A stretch of DNA of 48,198 nt from Pseudomonas sp. LB-090624 (GTDB taxonomy: Bacteria > Pseudomonadota > Gammaproteobacteria > Pseudomonadales > Pseudomonadaceae): contig NZ_QJRL01000032.1 in assembly GCF_003205205.1 (NCBI RefSeq), positions 1 to 48,198 on the forward strand, given 5' to 3'. The notes below the pieces were generated by a model. It did not search any database and was not told where the DNA came from. It saw only the letters and a list, made by a program, of their open reading frames with translations. This document shows, one piece after another, positions 23,701 through 31,777 of this stretch (positions are counted from its first letter, which is position 1; the number at the start of each line of letters is the position of its first letter). The position numbers and the translations under genes are program-made.

Positions 23701-24613
23701 CGAGCACGCACAGGGCCACGCCAGTGCCTTCGAAGATTTCCTGGTAGCGCCGGCGGTCTTCCTGCAACGCGCGCTGGCGGCGGCGCATGTTGATCAGCGC
23801 CAGCACCGGCAGCAAGGCGCAGAACAGCACCAGCATGCATTTGCCGATCAGCGCCGGCAGCAGCTTTTGCTGGGCCAGCTTCGCATCGAACAGGCCGCGC
23901 AGCTGCCAGGTGCTGTTGTCGATAAAGGCCAGCAGCACGCTTTGCAGTGGTTCGTTGCTGGTATCGGTTGGCGCGTGGTGCTGCAGCACCTCGCCGCTGC
24001 GGCTGTTTTCCAGCAACCACAGCGGGTGCCCGTCGCCGTCCAGGTGGGTGGTGAGTTCGCGGTAGTAGTCGGGTGACAGGCGCAGCAACCAGTAGCCGCG
24101 GTCCTGTTCAGCGGCCTGGCGCAGCAGCAGGTACAGGGTGCGGTTGTCGGCTGAATTGGTAAAGAAGTACGCACGGCCCTGGTTCAGCGTGAGCAAATCG
24201 TCAAGCAACTGGCGGTCGGGGCTGTTTGCCAGGCTGTCGGCGCGCAGTTGCCCGCTGCTATTCAGCCAGGCCAGGCTTTGCAGGGCGGGCAGCCGCTCGC
24301 GCAGGGTAACCAGCAGGCTGGGCAGGGCGGCCGGCGTCGGCGCATTGACGTAGGGCTGCACCACATTTACCGCTTGCTGGGCCTTGAACGCCATGTTCAG
24401 GCTCAGGTGGTCAGCCAGCTCCGCGGTCGCGTCCAGGCTTTGTCGACGCAGGTCGGCCTGGGTGTGGTTGAACTGGGCGAGCAGCTGCCACAGCAGCAGG
24501 CCCAGCAGGATCAGGGCCAGCATCGCCAGCGCACCCTTGATCGACCCGCGCAAGGTAGAGGCGGGCGCTTGTGGCGCGGAACGCAGTGGCGACGGATGAG
24601 TAAGATTGGTCAA
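20783..24613 (-). CDS. morA: Membrane PAS-GGDEF-EAL protein, motility regulator MorA
   Basis: A 1276-residue protein. Two membrane helices (about 27-47 and 258-277) enclose a periplasmic sensor part. Several PAS/PAC segments follow (about 290-860), then GGDEF (G920-F924 in A-R-M-G-G-D-E-F) and EAL (E1052-L1054 in G-A-E-A-L-L-R-W). Both motifs are intact, so it may make and degrade c-di-GMP. I see no R-x-x-D inhibitory site upstream of GGDEF. The position beside glyA and the architecture match MorA, which affects flagellar development and biofilm in P. putida and P. aeruginosa. The start is TTG 24613 with AGGA seven bases upstream. It appears to be a single-gene unit. Confidence 0.88.
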   Translation of the reverse strand: MTNLTHPSPLRSAPQAPASTLRGSIKGALAMLALILLGLLLWQLLAQFNHTQADLRRQSLDATAELADHLSLNMAFKAQQAVNVVQPYVNAPTPAALPSLLVTLRERLPALQSLAWLNSSGQLRADSLANSPDRQLLDDLLTLNQGRAYFFTNSADNRTLYLLLRQAAEQDRGYWLLRLSPDYYRELTTHLDGDGHPLWLLENSRSGEVLQHHAPTDTSNEPLQSVLLAFIDNSTWQLRGLFDAKLAQQKLLPALIGKCMLVLFCALLPVLALINMRRRQRALQEDRRRYQEIFEGTGVALCVLDLSSLPGQLDRYHLRNRAALKQSLALDTNLRRSLLLELKITEVNQVARQLLNIDSHEGAWHRLIDGTGDGRESIGMQLIDALIEQRQLLELEVRLPAPLGGELHLWLMARLPQQRRDYQAVILSISDITSRKQVELSLLERESFWSDVVRTVPDQLYVQDVLSQRMIFSNRHLGQTLGYDRTELAQMGDRFWELLLHPEDAAHYQALRQQQRDEGHDQPLHCQLRFRHHDGGWRCYDIREQVLTRDAEGLVTRIIGVGKDVTVQIEASQSLRDSEQRYRMLAESISDVIFSTDSLLKLNYVSPSVQSVLGYQADWIFANGWQSIIANPAQLTGIYSLMERVSNAMSDPAQLAQLRSQLPTQLFLFDCLRADGRKIPIELRLVLVWDDDQRFEGVLGVGRDISQQRRAEKDLRMAATVFEHSTSAILITDPAGYIVQANEAFSRVSGYAVSDVLDQLPGMLTVDEQQESHLRYVVKQLHQRGSWEGEVWLKRRDGDHYPAWVGITAVLDDEGDLASYVCFFTDISERKASEQRIHRLAYYDALTHLPNRTLFQDRLYNALQQAERQKAWVVLMFLDLDRFKPINDSLGHAAGDRMLKDMALRLLACVDDDETVARMGGDEFTLLLQPRPTREMALNRAIHVAENILGSLVRPFVLENREFFVTASIGIALSPQDGSELSQLMKNADTAMYHAKERGKNNFQFYQAEMNASALERLELESDLRHAMEQNEFILYYQPQFSGDGKRLTGAEALLRWRHPTRGLVPPGDFIPVIEELGLVVEVGDWVLREASRQLKAWHKAKVRVPKVSVNISARQFSDGQLGTRIATILEESGLPPACLELELTESILMREVNEALQILASLKNLGLSIAVDDFGTGYSSLNYLKQFPIDVLKIDRTFVDGLPEGEQDAQIARAIIAMAHSLNLAVIAEGVETHEQLEFLREHGCDEVQGYLFGRPMPAHQFEAQFSNETLFMFH

Positions 24614-24834
24614 GCGTTGATCCTGCGATTGGGCTGGCGATGGCAGGGACGGAGCATGCAGGGTGTGTGCCGTTGTCTGCCTGCCGCACCGCGGTGGCGC
24701 ACTATAAGGCCGGACACCCGAAACCGGCTAGCATGCCTAGGATTATGGCAAAGTGCCAGCCATGTTGACCGATGGTGCCTGCCGGGTGGTTCGGCAAGCC
24801 CCTGCAAGCTGTGCGAGAATAGCGCCCGCTATAC
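24614..24834. promoter_or_regulatory. Divergent promoter region of morA and the 24835 gene
   Basis: The space separates two divergent genes and must hold both promoters. I see no convincing -35/-10 pair or operator palindrome. Confidence 0.4.
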
Positions 24835-25278
24835 ATGACAACGCATCGGAGATGTTCGCTTTTGGTTACTCACTTTTCCTCCAATGGCCTCGATTCCGCC
24901 TGTGGGCGCAGCAGTCAGACCCTTGTCAGCACTGCCGTGACCGAGGACGTATCCTGCAAGTCTTGCCAGCGTTCGCTGAGCAAACCCGAGGCGGCTGCTA
25001 CCGCCAAACCCAAGGCCCCATCGCTGGCTGAACTGCGCAAGACCGCCAAGGCGGCAGCAGAGCCGGTCGTTGCCGTGGCTGAGGCAGTGGCTGCTGGCAA
25101 GCCGGCTGGCAAAGTTGTCAGTACGGCGCCTATGGCCGCCAGGCCGGCGCCGGTGGCCGAGCAGCAGCCTGCCCGCAGCGGCGGCTTCAGCGTGAAGTCC
25201 GCCTGGGCCGCGCGCCTGGCCGGGCAGGGCGACCGTTGCCGGTTGCCGCGGGGCAAGGCCAAACAGCGCCACGTCTGA
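24835..25278 (+). CDS. Small protein with a Cys-rich N-terminus, unknown function
   Basis: A 147-residue protein. The N-terminal third contains V-T-H-F, a C-G-R and S-C-K-S-C-Q-R-S-L (about 40-48), a His/Cys arrangement that could bind zinc. The rest is low-complexity Ala/Lys/Pro (about 50-120), and the end is basic (R-C-R-L-P-R-G-K-A-K-Q-R). It may bind nucleic acid; no function is known to me. Codon use is that of the core. ATG 24835 has no good ribosome binding site; a TTG at 24862 lies behind GGAGA and could be the true start. Confidence 0.6.
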   Translation: MTTHRRCSLLVTHFSSNGLDSACGRSSQTLVSTAVTEDVSCKSCQRSLSKPEAAATAKPKAPSLAELRKTAKAAAEPVVAVAEAVAAGKPAGKVVSTAPMAARPAPVAEQQPARSGGFSVKSAWAARLAGQGDRCRLPRGKAKQRHV

Positions 25279-25301
25279 GCCATTTCGGCTGCTGTGCCAG
25301 C

Positions 25302-25332
25302 CCTTTCGCGGCTAAAGCCGCGAAGAGGCCGG
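25302..25332 (+). repeat. REP-like palindrome
   Basis: CTTTCGCGGCTAAAGCCGCG followed by AAGAGGCCGG is a REP variant of the P. putida type (TTCGCGG-x-CCGCGAA core with GGCC tail), lying between the 24835 gene and ettA. Confidence 0.6.
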
Positions 25333-25516
25333 CGCAGGCAACAAAATCCCCAAGGGACAGCACCGGTCCCACCCCACTCTCGACCCCTCCTATGCAACGC
25401 CGTGCGTTGGCGTAGAATGGTCGTCTTTGTCCAATGGCACTCGAACACACATCCACCTGGCCCCGCTGCCGGGGCGATCGTCGATGTCTTTACCTATCTG
25501 ATTAGAGGGCTTGGTT

Positions 25517-27184
25517 TTGGCTCAATACGTCTACACCATGCATCGGCTGAGCAAGGTCGTGCCGCCGAAGCGGGAAATTCTCAAGAACATTTCCCTGTCG
25601 TTCTTCCCGGGCGCCAAGATTGGCGTGCTCGGCCTGAACGGCGCGGGTAAATCGACCCTGCTGCGGATCATGGCGGGCGTCGACAAGGAATTCGACGGCG
25701 AAGCCCGTCCGATGCCCGACATCAACGTTGGCTACCTGCCACAGGAACCGCAACTGGACCCGACCAAGTCGGTCCGTGAAGTGGTCGAGGAAGCGGTCAG
25801 CGTCATCAAGGACGCCCAAGCCCGCCTGGACGAGGTGTACGCGGCCTACGCCGAACCGGATGCCGACTTCGACAAGCTGGCCGCCGAACAGGCCAAGCTG
25901 GAAGCCATCCTGCAGGCCGCCGACGGTCACAACCTGGAACGCCAGCTGGACGTGGCCGCCGACGCCCTGCGCCTGCCGGCCTGGGATGCACGCATCGAAC
26001 ACCTGTCTGGTGGTGAGAAGCGCCGTGTGGCCCTGTGCCGCCTGCTGCTGTCGGCCCCCGACATGCTGCTGCTCGACGAACCGACCAACCACCTGGACGC
26101 CGACTCGGTGGCCTGGCTGGAGCGCTTCCTGCACGACTTCCCGGGCACCGTGGTAGCGATTACCCACGACCGTTACTTCCTCGACAACGTCGCTGGCTGG
26201 ATCCTGGAACTGGACCGCGGCGCCGGCATCCCGTACGAAGGCAACTACTCGGGCTGGCTGGAAGCCAAGTCGGACCGTCTGGCGCAGGAATCCAAGCAGC
26301 AGAGCGCCCACGAAAAGGCCATGAAAGAGGAGCTGGAGTGGGTGCGCAAAGGCGCCAAGGCCCGCCAGTCCAAATCCAAGGCCCGTCTGCAGCGCTTTGA
26401 AGAAATGCAGTCGCAGGAATTCCAGAAACGCAGCGAAACCAACGAGATCTACATCCCGGCCGGTCCGCGCCTGGGCGACAAGGTCATCGAGTTCAAGAAC
26501 GTCACCAAGGGCTACGGTGACCGCGTGCTGATCGACAACCTGTCGTTCGCCATGCCGAAAGGCGCCATCGTAGGCGTGATCGGCGGTAACGGTGCCGGTA
26601 AGTCGACCCTGTTCCGCATGCTGATGGGCAAGGAGCAGCCGGATTCGGGCAGCATCGAGATCGGTGAAACCGTGCAACTGGCCTGCGTCGACCAGAGTCG
26701 CGAGGACCTGGACGGTGGCAAGACCGTGTTCCAGCAGGTTTCCGACGGTTCCGACATGATCCGCATCGGCAACTATGAGATCCCGTCGCGTACCTACGTT
26801 GGCCGTTTCAACTTCAAGGGTGGTGACCAGCAGAAGTTCGTCAAGGACCTGTCCGGTGGTGAGCGTGGCCGCCTGCACCTGGCCCTGACCCTGAAGGAGG
26901 GCGGTAACGTCCTGCTGCTCGACGAACCGTCCAACGACCTCGACGTCGAAACCCTGCGTTCGCTGGAAGAAGCCTTGCTGGACTTCCCGGGCGCCGCGAT
27001 CGTGATTTCCCACGACCGTTGGTTCCTGGACCGTGTAGCGACCCACATCCTGGCGTACGAAGACGACTCCAACGTGGTGTTCTTCGAAGGCAACTACACC
27101 GAATACGAGGCCGACCGCAAGAAGCGCCTGGGCGATGCTGCTGCCCAGCCGCACCGGGTACGGCACAAGAAGCTGGCCCAGTAA
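25517..27184 (+). CDS. ettA: Energy-dependent translational throttle protein EttA (ABC-F)
   Basis: A 555-residue protein from TTG 25517; AGAGGG lies seven bases upstream, whereas the TTG at 25511 is too close. It has two ABC domains: Walker A G-L-N-G-A-G-K-S-T (K45) and G-G-N-G-A-G-K-S-T, signatures L-S-G-G-E-K-R and L-S-G-G-E-R-G, Walker B L-L-L-D-E-P-T-N and L-L-L-D-E-P-S-N. The linker between them is charged and helical (about 240-310), and there is no membrane domain. EttA sits in the ribosomal E site and lets translation start only when the ATP/ADP ratio is high. Length and N-terminus (M-A-Q-Y-V-Y-T-M-H-R) match the family. Confidence 0.96.
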   Translation: MAQYVYTMHRLSKVVPPKREILKNISLSFFPGAKIGVLGLNGAGKSTLLRIMAGVDKEFDGEARPMPDINVGYLPQEPQLDPTKSVREVVEEAVSVIKDAQARLDEVYAAYAEPDADFDKLAAEQAKLEAILQAADGHNLERQLDVAADALRLPAWDARIEHLSGGEKRRVALCRLLLSAPDMLLLDEPTNHLDADSVAWLERFLHDFPGTVVAITHDRYFLDNVAGWILELDRGAGIPYEGNYSGWLEAKSDRLAQESKQQSAHEKAMKEELEWVRKGAKARQSKSKARLQRFEEMQSQEFQKRSETNEIYIPAGPRLGDKVIEFKNVTKGYGDRVLIDNLSFAMPKGAIVGVIGGNGAGKSTLFRMLMGKEQPDSGSIEIGETVQLACVDQSREDLDGGKTVFQQVSDGSDMIRIGNYEIPSRTYVGRFNFKGGDQQKFVKDLSGGERGRLHLALTLKEGGNVLLLDEPSNDLDVETLRSLEEALLDFPGAAIVISHDRWFLDRVATHILAYEDDSNVVFFEGNYTEYEADRKKRLGDAAAQPHRVRHKKLAQ

Positions 27185-27205
27185 GCTGGCTTTGTGATGC
27201 ACAAG

Positions 27206-27232
27206 AATGGGGCCCTATGCGGCCCCATTTTT
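27206..27232 (+). terminator. Rho-independent terminator of ettA
   Basis: AATGGGGCC and GGCCCCATT pair around six bases, followed by a run of T residues, 21 bases behind the ettA stop. Confidence 0.88.
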
Positions 27233-27396
27233 GTGCTTGGCTAACCCATAAACCCTAAGGATCAGGCGCTGTATTTGTATACACTTATATAAAACGCACC
27301 AAATAATTTCAAAAAAACGACATCTCGCCCTATTCCAGTGCGATTGCTTCTTGGTACATTCCCGAAAAAACCAATAAGTCCAAACCCTTCGGTGAG

Positions 27397-28746
27397 ATGT
27401 CTACCATGATCGAATCTGTCGACCATTTCCTTGCGCGTCTGCAACAGCGCGATCCAGGCCAACCCGAATTCCACCAGGCGGTGGAAGAGGTGTTGCGTAC
27501 CCTGTGGCCATTCCTTGAAGCCAACCCTCGTTACCTGCAGTCCGGCATTCTCGAACGCATGGTCGAGCCAGAGCGCGCGCTGCTGTTCCGTGTGTCCTGG
27601 GTCGATGACCAGGGCAAGGTGCAGGTCAACCGCGGGTACCGCATCCAGATGAACAGCGCCATTGGCCCCTACAAGGGCGGCCTGCGCTTCCATCCGTCGG
27701 TGAACCTCAGCGTGCTGAAGTTCCTGGCCTTCGAGCAGGTGTTCAAGAACTCCCTGACTTCGCTGCCCATGGGCGGCGGCAAAGGCGGCTCGGACTTCGA
27801 CCCGAAAGGCAAGAGCGACGCCGAAGTGATGCGCTTCTGCCAGGCGTTCATGAGCGAGCTGTACCGCCATATCGGCGCCGACTGCGACGTGCCGGCCGGT
27901 GACATTGGCGTGGGTGCGCGCGAAATCGGCTTCATGTTCGGCCAGTACAAGCGCCTGGCCAACCAGTTCACTTCGGTACTGACCGGCAAGGGCATGACCT
28001 ACGGTGGCAGCCTGATCCGCCCGGAAGCAACCGGTTACGGCTGCGTGTACTTCGCCGAAGAAATGCTCAAGCGCCATGACAAGCGTATCGATGGCCGCCG
28101 TGTGGCGGTGTCGGGCTCGGGCAACGTTGCCCAGTATGCGGCGCGCAAGGTCATGGACCTGGGGGGCAAGGTGATCTCGCTGTCCGATTCCGAAGGCACC
28201 CTGTACGCCGAAGCTGGCTTGACCGACGCCCAGTGGGACGCGCTGATGGAGCTGAAGAACGTCAAGCGTGGGCGTATCAGCGAGCTGGCCGAGCAGTTCG
28301 GCCTGGAGTTCCGCAAGGGCCAGACTCCGTGGAGCTTGCCGTGCGATATCGCACTGCCTTGCGCCACGCAGAACGAGTTGGGCGCCGAAGACGCCCGCAC
28401 CTTGCTGCGTAACGGCTGCATCTGCGTGGCCGAAGGCGCCAACATGCCGACTACCCTGGAAGCCGTGGACATCTTCCTGGACGCCGGCATCCTGTACGCG
28501 CCGGGTAAAGCCTCCAACGCTGGTGGCGTGGCCGTATCGGGCCTGGAGATGTCGCAGAACGCCATGCGCCTGCTGTGGACTGCCGGTGAAGTGGACAGCA
28601 AGCTGCACAACATCATGCAGTCGATTCACCATGCCTGCGTGCACTACGGTGAAGAGGCCGATGGCCGCGTCAACTACGTCAAGGGTGCGAACATCGCTGG
28701 CTTCGTGAAAGTGGCTGACGCGATGCTGGCTCAGGGCGTGGTCTGA
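27397..28746 (+). CDS. gdhA: NADP-specific glutamate dehydrogenase
   Basis: A 449-residue protein, family length. It makes glutamate from 2-oxoglutarate and ammonia. Visible are K-G-G-L-R-F-H-P-S-V, P-M-G-G-G-K-G-G-S-D-F with the catalytic-site lysine, C-D-V-P-A-G-D-I-G-V-G and the nucleotide-binding V-A-V-S-G-S-G-N-V-A-Q-Y, where a Ser at the second position suits NADP. A second ATG at 27406 gives 446 residues and better spacing from GGTGAG. The AT-rich upstream region (27240-27390) should hold the promoter. Confidence 0.96.
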   Translation: MSTMIESVDHFLARLQQRDPGQPEFHQAVEEVLRTLWPFLEANPRYLQSGILERMVEPERALLFRVSWVDDQGKVQVNRGYRIQMNSAIGPYKGGLRFHPSVNLSVLKFLAFEQVFKNSLTSLPMGGGKGGSDFDPKGKSDAEVMRFCQAFMSELYRHIGADCDVPAGDIGVGAREIGFMFGQYKRLANQFTSVLTGKGMTYGGSLIRPEATGYGCVYFAEEMLKRHDKRIDGRRVAVSGSGNVAQYAARKVMDLGGKVISLSDSEGTLYAEAGLTDAQWDALMELKNVKRGRISELAEQFGLEFRKGQTPWSLPCDIALPCATQNELGAEDARTLLRNGCICVAEGANMPTTLEAVDIFLDAGILYAPGKASNAGGVAVSGLEMSQNAMRLLWTAGEVDSKLHNIMQSIHHACVHYGEEADGRVNYVKGANIAGFVKVADAMLAQGVV

Positions 28747-28755
28747 TTTTAGACC

Positions 28756-28780
28756 TTGAGGGCCGCTTTGCGGCCCTCAA
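28756..28780. terminator. Bidirectional hairpin between gdhA and the GreB-like gene
   Basis: TTGAGGGCCGC-ttt-GCGGCCCTCAA is a perfect 11-bp stem. Its right arm contains the stop codon of the GreB-like gene, so one hairpin serves both convergent genes. Confidence 0.75.
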
Positions 28781-29274
28781 CCCTCACCCAAAATCTCAAC
28801 CACCTCTATCACCTGTTCGCCTAGCGGTCGCCGCCAGAGCACCTCATCCCCCGGCGCGGCCCCAAGCAACGCCCGCCCCAATGGCGAACCCCAGTTGATC
28901 AACCCCTGCCCGGCATCCGCCTCATCCTCGCCCACCAGCCGCACCACCTGCTCCTGGTCATGGGCATCGGCAAACCGCACCCGGCTACCAATCTGTACCT
29001 TGCTATGCGAAGTCGCTGCCGGTACCACTTGAGCGCTTTGCACCCGCGCGTTGAAGTAGCGCAGATCCCGCTCGGTATCGGCCAGCCGTTGCTTGTCACC
29101 CCGTTCGCCCTGCGCCTGCAGTTCGCTGCGCAAGGCATTCAGCTCGGCCACACGGGTTTGCAGCTGGCGCAGGCCGCTGGCCGTCACATAGTTGGGTTGG
29201 TCACTGACGCGCCGCTCGACCGGTTGGTCGGCCTGGGCGGCGGCCTGGTCTTCGTTGACGAATGCTCGGCTCAT
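28777..29274 (-). CDS. GreA/GreB-family transcription elongation factor-like protein
   Basis: A 165-residue protein from ATG 29274 with AAGGAGG seven bases upstream. After a short leader the N-terminal coiled coil starts Y-V-T-A-S-G-L-R-Q-L-Q and returns with D-L-R-Y-F-N-A-R-V-Q-S-A-Q-V-V; the C-terminal FKBP-like domain has I-G-S-R-V-R-F-A-D and I-N-W-G-S-P-L-G-R-A-L-L-G. Gre factors enter the RNA polymerase channel and stimulate cleavage of backtracked RNA through two acidic residues at the coil tip. Here the usual S-E-N-A-E-Y tip is absent and replaced by G-E-R-G-D-K-Q-R, so cleavage activity is uncertain. It is often annotated GreB in Pseudomonas. Confidence 0.75.
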   Translation of the reverse strand: MSRAFVNEDQAAAQADQPVERRVSDQPNYVTASGLRQLQTRVAELNALRSELQAQGERGDKQRLADTERDLRYFNARVQSAQVVPAATSHSKVQIGSRVRFADAHDQEQVVRLVGEDEADAGQGLINWGSPLGRALLGAAPGDEVLWRRPLGEQVIEVVEILGEG

Positions 29275-29341
29275 GCAGGGCCTCCTTGTGCAAGGGACCA
29301 TCATGGCAGGCCACTGGTTTAAAGGAATGTCCGTTTGCGAC

Positions 29342-29704
29342 TCAGTTGTGGCGATAAGCCTTGGCCGCGCCACGGTCCTTTTCCTGTTCCCAGTCGCGGT
29401 CGCGCTGGTCCCAGAAGCGCTCGTGGTACTGGCGCTGTTCTTCGCTGTTCTGCATGGCCTGGCACTGGCGGAAGCCATCGTCCCAGCCGGTTTCGTACTG
29501 GCGCTCGTGCAGGTAGCGCGGTACGTTTTTGCGAAAGTTGCCCACCATCAGCCCGGCCGCCTGGCGGCCACTGCTGCAGCCGTCCTGGAAGCCATCCGCA
29601 TAGGCAGGCGGGTAACCGTTGTTGACCATCTGCTCGTGGGTGGTTTCGCAACCTGACAGCAACACCGCAATGCACACGCCGAACCAGTACCGCGACATAG
29701 CCAC
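29342..29704 (-). CDS. Small lipoprotein of unknown function
   Basis: A 120-residue protein with signal peptide and lipobox V-L-L-S-G-C (Cys19). The mature part is acidic, with repeated Y-x-x-G-x-x-D-G (Y-A-D-G-F-Q-D-G-C, T-G-W-D-D-G-F-R-Q-C) and a C-terminal helix rich in R, D, E and Q. Start is GTG 29704, five bases behind GGAGG; ATG 29698 is the alternative. It should be anchored in the envelope. No family function is known to me. Confidence 0.75.
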   Translation of the reverse strand: MAMSRYWFGVCIAVLLSGCETTHEQMVNNGYPPAYADGFQDGCSSGRQAAGLMVGNFRKNVPRYLHERQYETGWDDGFRQCQAMQNSEEQRQYHERFWDQRDRDWEQEKDRGAAKAYRHN

Positions 29705-29815
29705 AAAGCCCTCCAGTTGATGGTGGAAAGTCTAGGTGGCGATTTGTCGGATAGGTGTCAAAACAGTGTCAAAGAGTTGGTTCAGTCACACTGCTTTGCC
29801 AGCCTGGCTGGCCAA

Positions 29816-29843
29816 TTCGCGGGCTTGCCCGCGAAAGGCCCCA
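29816..29843 (+). repeat. REP element
   Basis: TTCGCGGGCTTGCCCGCGAA followed by AGGCCCC is a complete P. putida REP core between the lipoprotein gene and the DUF4105 gene. Confidence 0.75.
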
Positions 29844-29851
29844 AAGCGGCC

Positions 29852-31705
29852 TCAGTAGTGATACCACTTCAGCTCCAGCATCACCTCGTTTTGCGCCGTA
29901 GCCAGGTGGCTGAATTCCCGCGAGGCACTCAGCCGCAACCCCAGGTTCTGGCTGATCTCCCACTGCTGGTTCAGGCTCACACTGCGCCGCACCTCGCCGT
30001 TGGTGAAATAGTCGCCCTTGGCCTCCAGCGTCATGTTGCCCAGCCCGTTGCGCCACAGCAGCCCGCCATTGAACCCCGCCGCCGGGGCAATGAACTCGGC
30101 GAAGTCGTTGTGGTGCTCGACCCGCACCGTGCCCAAGGCAAAGCCCAGCAAGCCATCGGCCAGTTGCCAAGTACCCCCGGCGCCGCCATTCACATGGCTT
30201 ACCAGGACTTCGTCATCATGCTTGCCCGGCACCCGCTCCAGACCGCCAGCCACTTGCCAGGACCACGGCTTGAGCAGCTCGTTACGGGGTGTCAGTGAAC
30301 GGATGGTGGCTAAATCCAGGCGTTGTATCTGCCAGTCGTTGCCTTCGTATTGGCGCACCTTCAACTGCAGGATTTCGATCTGCGCGCCCAGCGGGAAGCC
30401 ATAGGCATTGTCGTTCAGGTCGTGGTAGGCCATGCGCAGGCCGTACTCGGCGTAGGCACGGTCTTCACGGGTGCCCACGCCCAGCTGCCAGGTGCGCGAA
30501 TCATGGCCGTCCTCAGGCAGGCCGGGGCGCTCTATCTGCAGCGGCGGCGGCGGGTTGCTGTTGATCGCCCGCAGCAGCTCGAAGCTGCGCTTGGCTTGCC
30601 CGGGGTCGCGTTCCTGGCCATTGGCACGGTAGCGCTCCAGGCGATACGCAGCATCCTGTACCAGCGCCTGGCGTTCGCGGGGCAAGGCTTTGAAGTCGGG
30701 GCTTTGCAATTGCGTGGTGTCGGCGCTGACGGCCAGCACCTGGCGCTTTTCGTCATGGTCGAGTGGCTCGGCGCGGGCCAGCAGTTCACGTTCGCGCGAG
30801 GGGCGGTAGGTTTCGCTGGCGACCATGCCGGACTGTTTCACGGCTTTCACCGTATCGGTTGGGATGGCGGTCAGCGGGAACTGCGAGGTCAGGTCCAGGC
30901 TCGGCCGGGCGACCTGCAGCAGCTCCAGCAGGCGGTACGAGCAGTTTTCGTCGAAAAAGAAGTAGTCGAACTGGATCTGCTTCAGCTCCCACACGTGTTC
31001 GACCATGCGCCCGGTTTCTGCCGGGGTCAGGTCCAGCTGGTATTCCCACAGGTCGCGGTTTTCCAGGCTGCGGTATTCGGAGAGTTTTTCCTGGTAGGGC
31101 ATCAGCGCGAACAGCCCTGGATAGCCGCCCATCAGGCCCTTCCAGGCATACAGGATGCTGTTGTCGCTGCCTTCGATGTAGGCACCGAAGTTGATTGCGT
31201 AGCTCAGTAGCGTGGTGTCGTCGCTACGGGTGTTGGACTGGTCGATGCGCAGCAGGGTGTGGCCGAACATCGACGATGGGCTGTTCAGGTAGGCCGCCGG
31301 GAAGATCAACGCGGCGCTGTGCGGGTCGATCGACTTGTACCAGGTCTTGAACTCCTGGCAGTCCGGTTGCGGCAAGCCTTGCAGGTTCAACTGCTCGCGC
31401 AGCCAGCGGGTGCGCGCCGGGAATACGCATTGGGCATGCTTGTCGCCGAGGCTGGCTGGGGCATACAGCGCATCGACCGTCGCTTGCAGCTCCTGGTCGG
31501 GGTGGTGGGCGCCATCTTCGGCCAGGAAGAACGCGTCATCGTCCACATAGCTGCGCCAGCCGCCGAGCTTGGCGGTTTCGTAATGGCCCAGGGCGATCCA
31601 GTAGGGGGTGTTGGCCAGTTGCTGGAGACGGCCTTGATCCAGCACGGGTGCGGCATGAACAGGGGCGCAGGCACACAGCGCCAGGGCAGCGAGGCGTTTG
31701 AGCAT
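29852..31705 (-). CDS. DUF4105 family envelope protein
   Basis: A 617-residue protein from ATG 31705 (a TTG nine bases upstream is possible). Signal peptide M-L-K-R-L-A-A-L-A-L-C-A-C-A-P-V-H-A. The DUF4105 part includes S-P-S-S-M-F-G-H-T-L-L-R-I-D, which carries a His, and F-F-F-D-E-N-C-S-Y-R-L-L-E-L-L, which carries a Cys, an N1pC/P60-like His/Cys arrangement. After a charged middle (about 300-400) the rest alternates polar and aromatic residues as in a beta-barrel and ends M-L-E-L-K-W-Y-H-Y with aromatic termini, suggesting outer-membrane insertion. Function unknown. Confidence 0.82.
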   Translation of the reverse strand: MLKRLAALALCACAPVHAAPVLDQGRLQQLANTPYWIALGHYETAKLGGWRSYVDDDAFFLAEDGAHHPDQELQATVDALYAPASLGDKHAQCVFPARTRWLREQLNLQGLPQPDCQEFKTWYKSIDPHSAALIFPAAYLNSPSSMFGHTLLRIDQSNTRSDDTTLLSYAINFGAYIEGSDNSILYAWKGLMGGYPGLFALMPYQEKLSEYRSLENRDLWEYQLDLTPAETGRMVEHVWELKQIQFDYFFFDENCSYRLLELLQVARPSLDLTSQFPLTAIPTDTVKAVKQSGMVASETYRPSRERELLARAEPLDHDEKRQVLAVSADTTQLQSPDFKALPRERQALVQDAAYRLERYRANGQERDPGQAKRSFELLRAINSNPPPPLQIERPGLPEDGHDSRTWQLGVGTREDRAYAEYGLRMAYHDLNDNAYGFPLGAQIEILQLKVRQYEGNDWQIQRLDLATIRSLTPRNELLKPWSWQVAGGLERVPGKHDDEVLVSHVNGGAGGTWQLADGLLGFALGTVRVEHHNDFAEFIAPAAGFNGGLLWRNGLGNMTLEAKGDYFTNGEVRRSVSLNQQWEISQNLGLRLSASREFSHLATAQNEVMLELKWYHY

Positions 31706-31732
31706 ATCGGGCAACTACTTCTAAACGATGCC

Positions 31733-31766
31733 GAAAAAGGCGAAACCCGCCCCGTGGTGGGGCGGG
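31733..31766 (-). terminator. Rho-independent terminator of the DUF3015 gene
   Basis: CCCGCCCC and GGGGCGGG pair around five bases; on the minus strand the stem is followed by a T-rich tail (TTTCGCCTTTTT), 12 bases behind the DUF3015 stop. Confidence 0.75.
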
Positions 31767-31777
31767 AGCAGCAGTGC

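Noticed and set aside
25502..27202. 566-codon minus-strand frame opposite ettA
   Set aside because: Shadow; ettA is full length with all ABC motifs.
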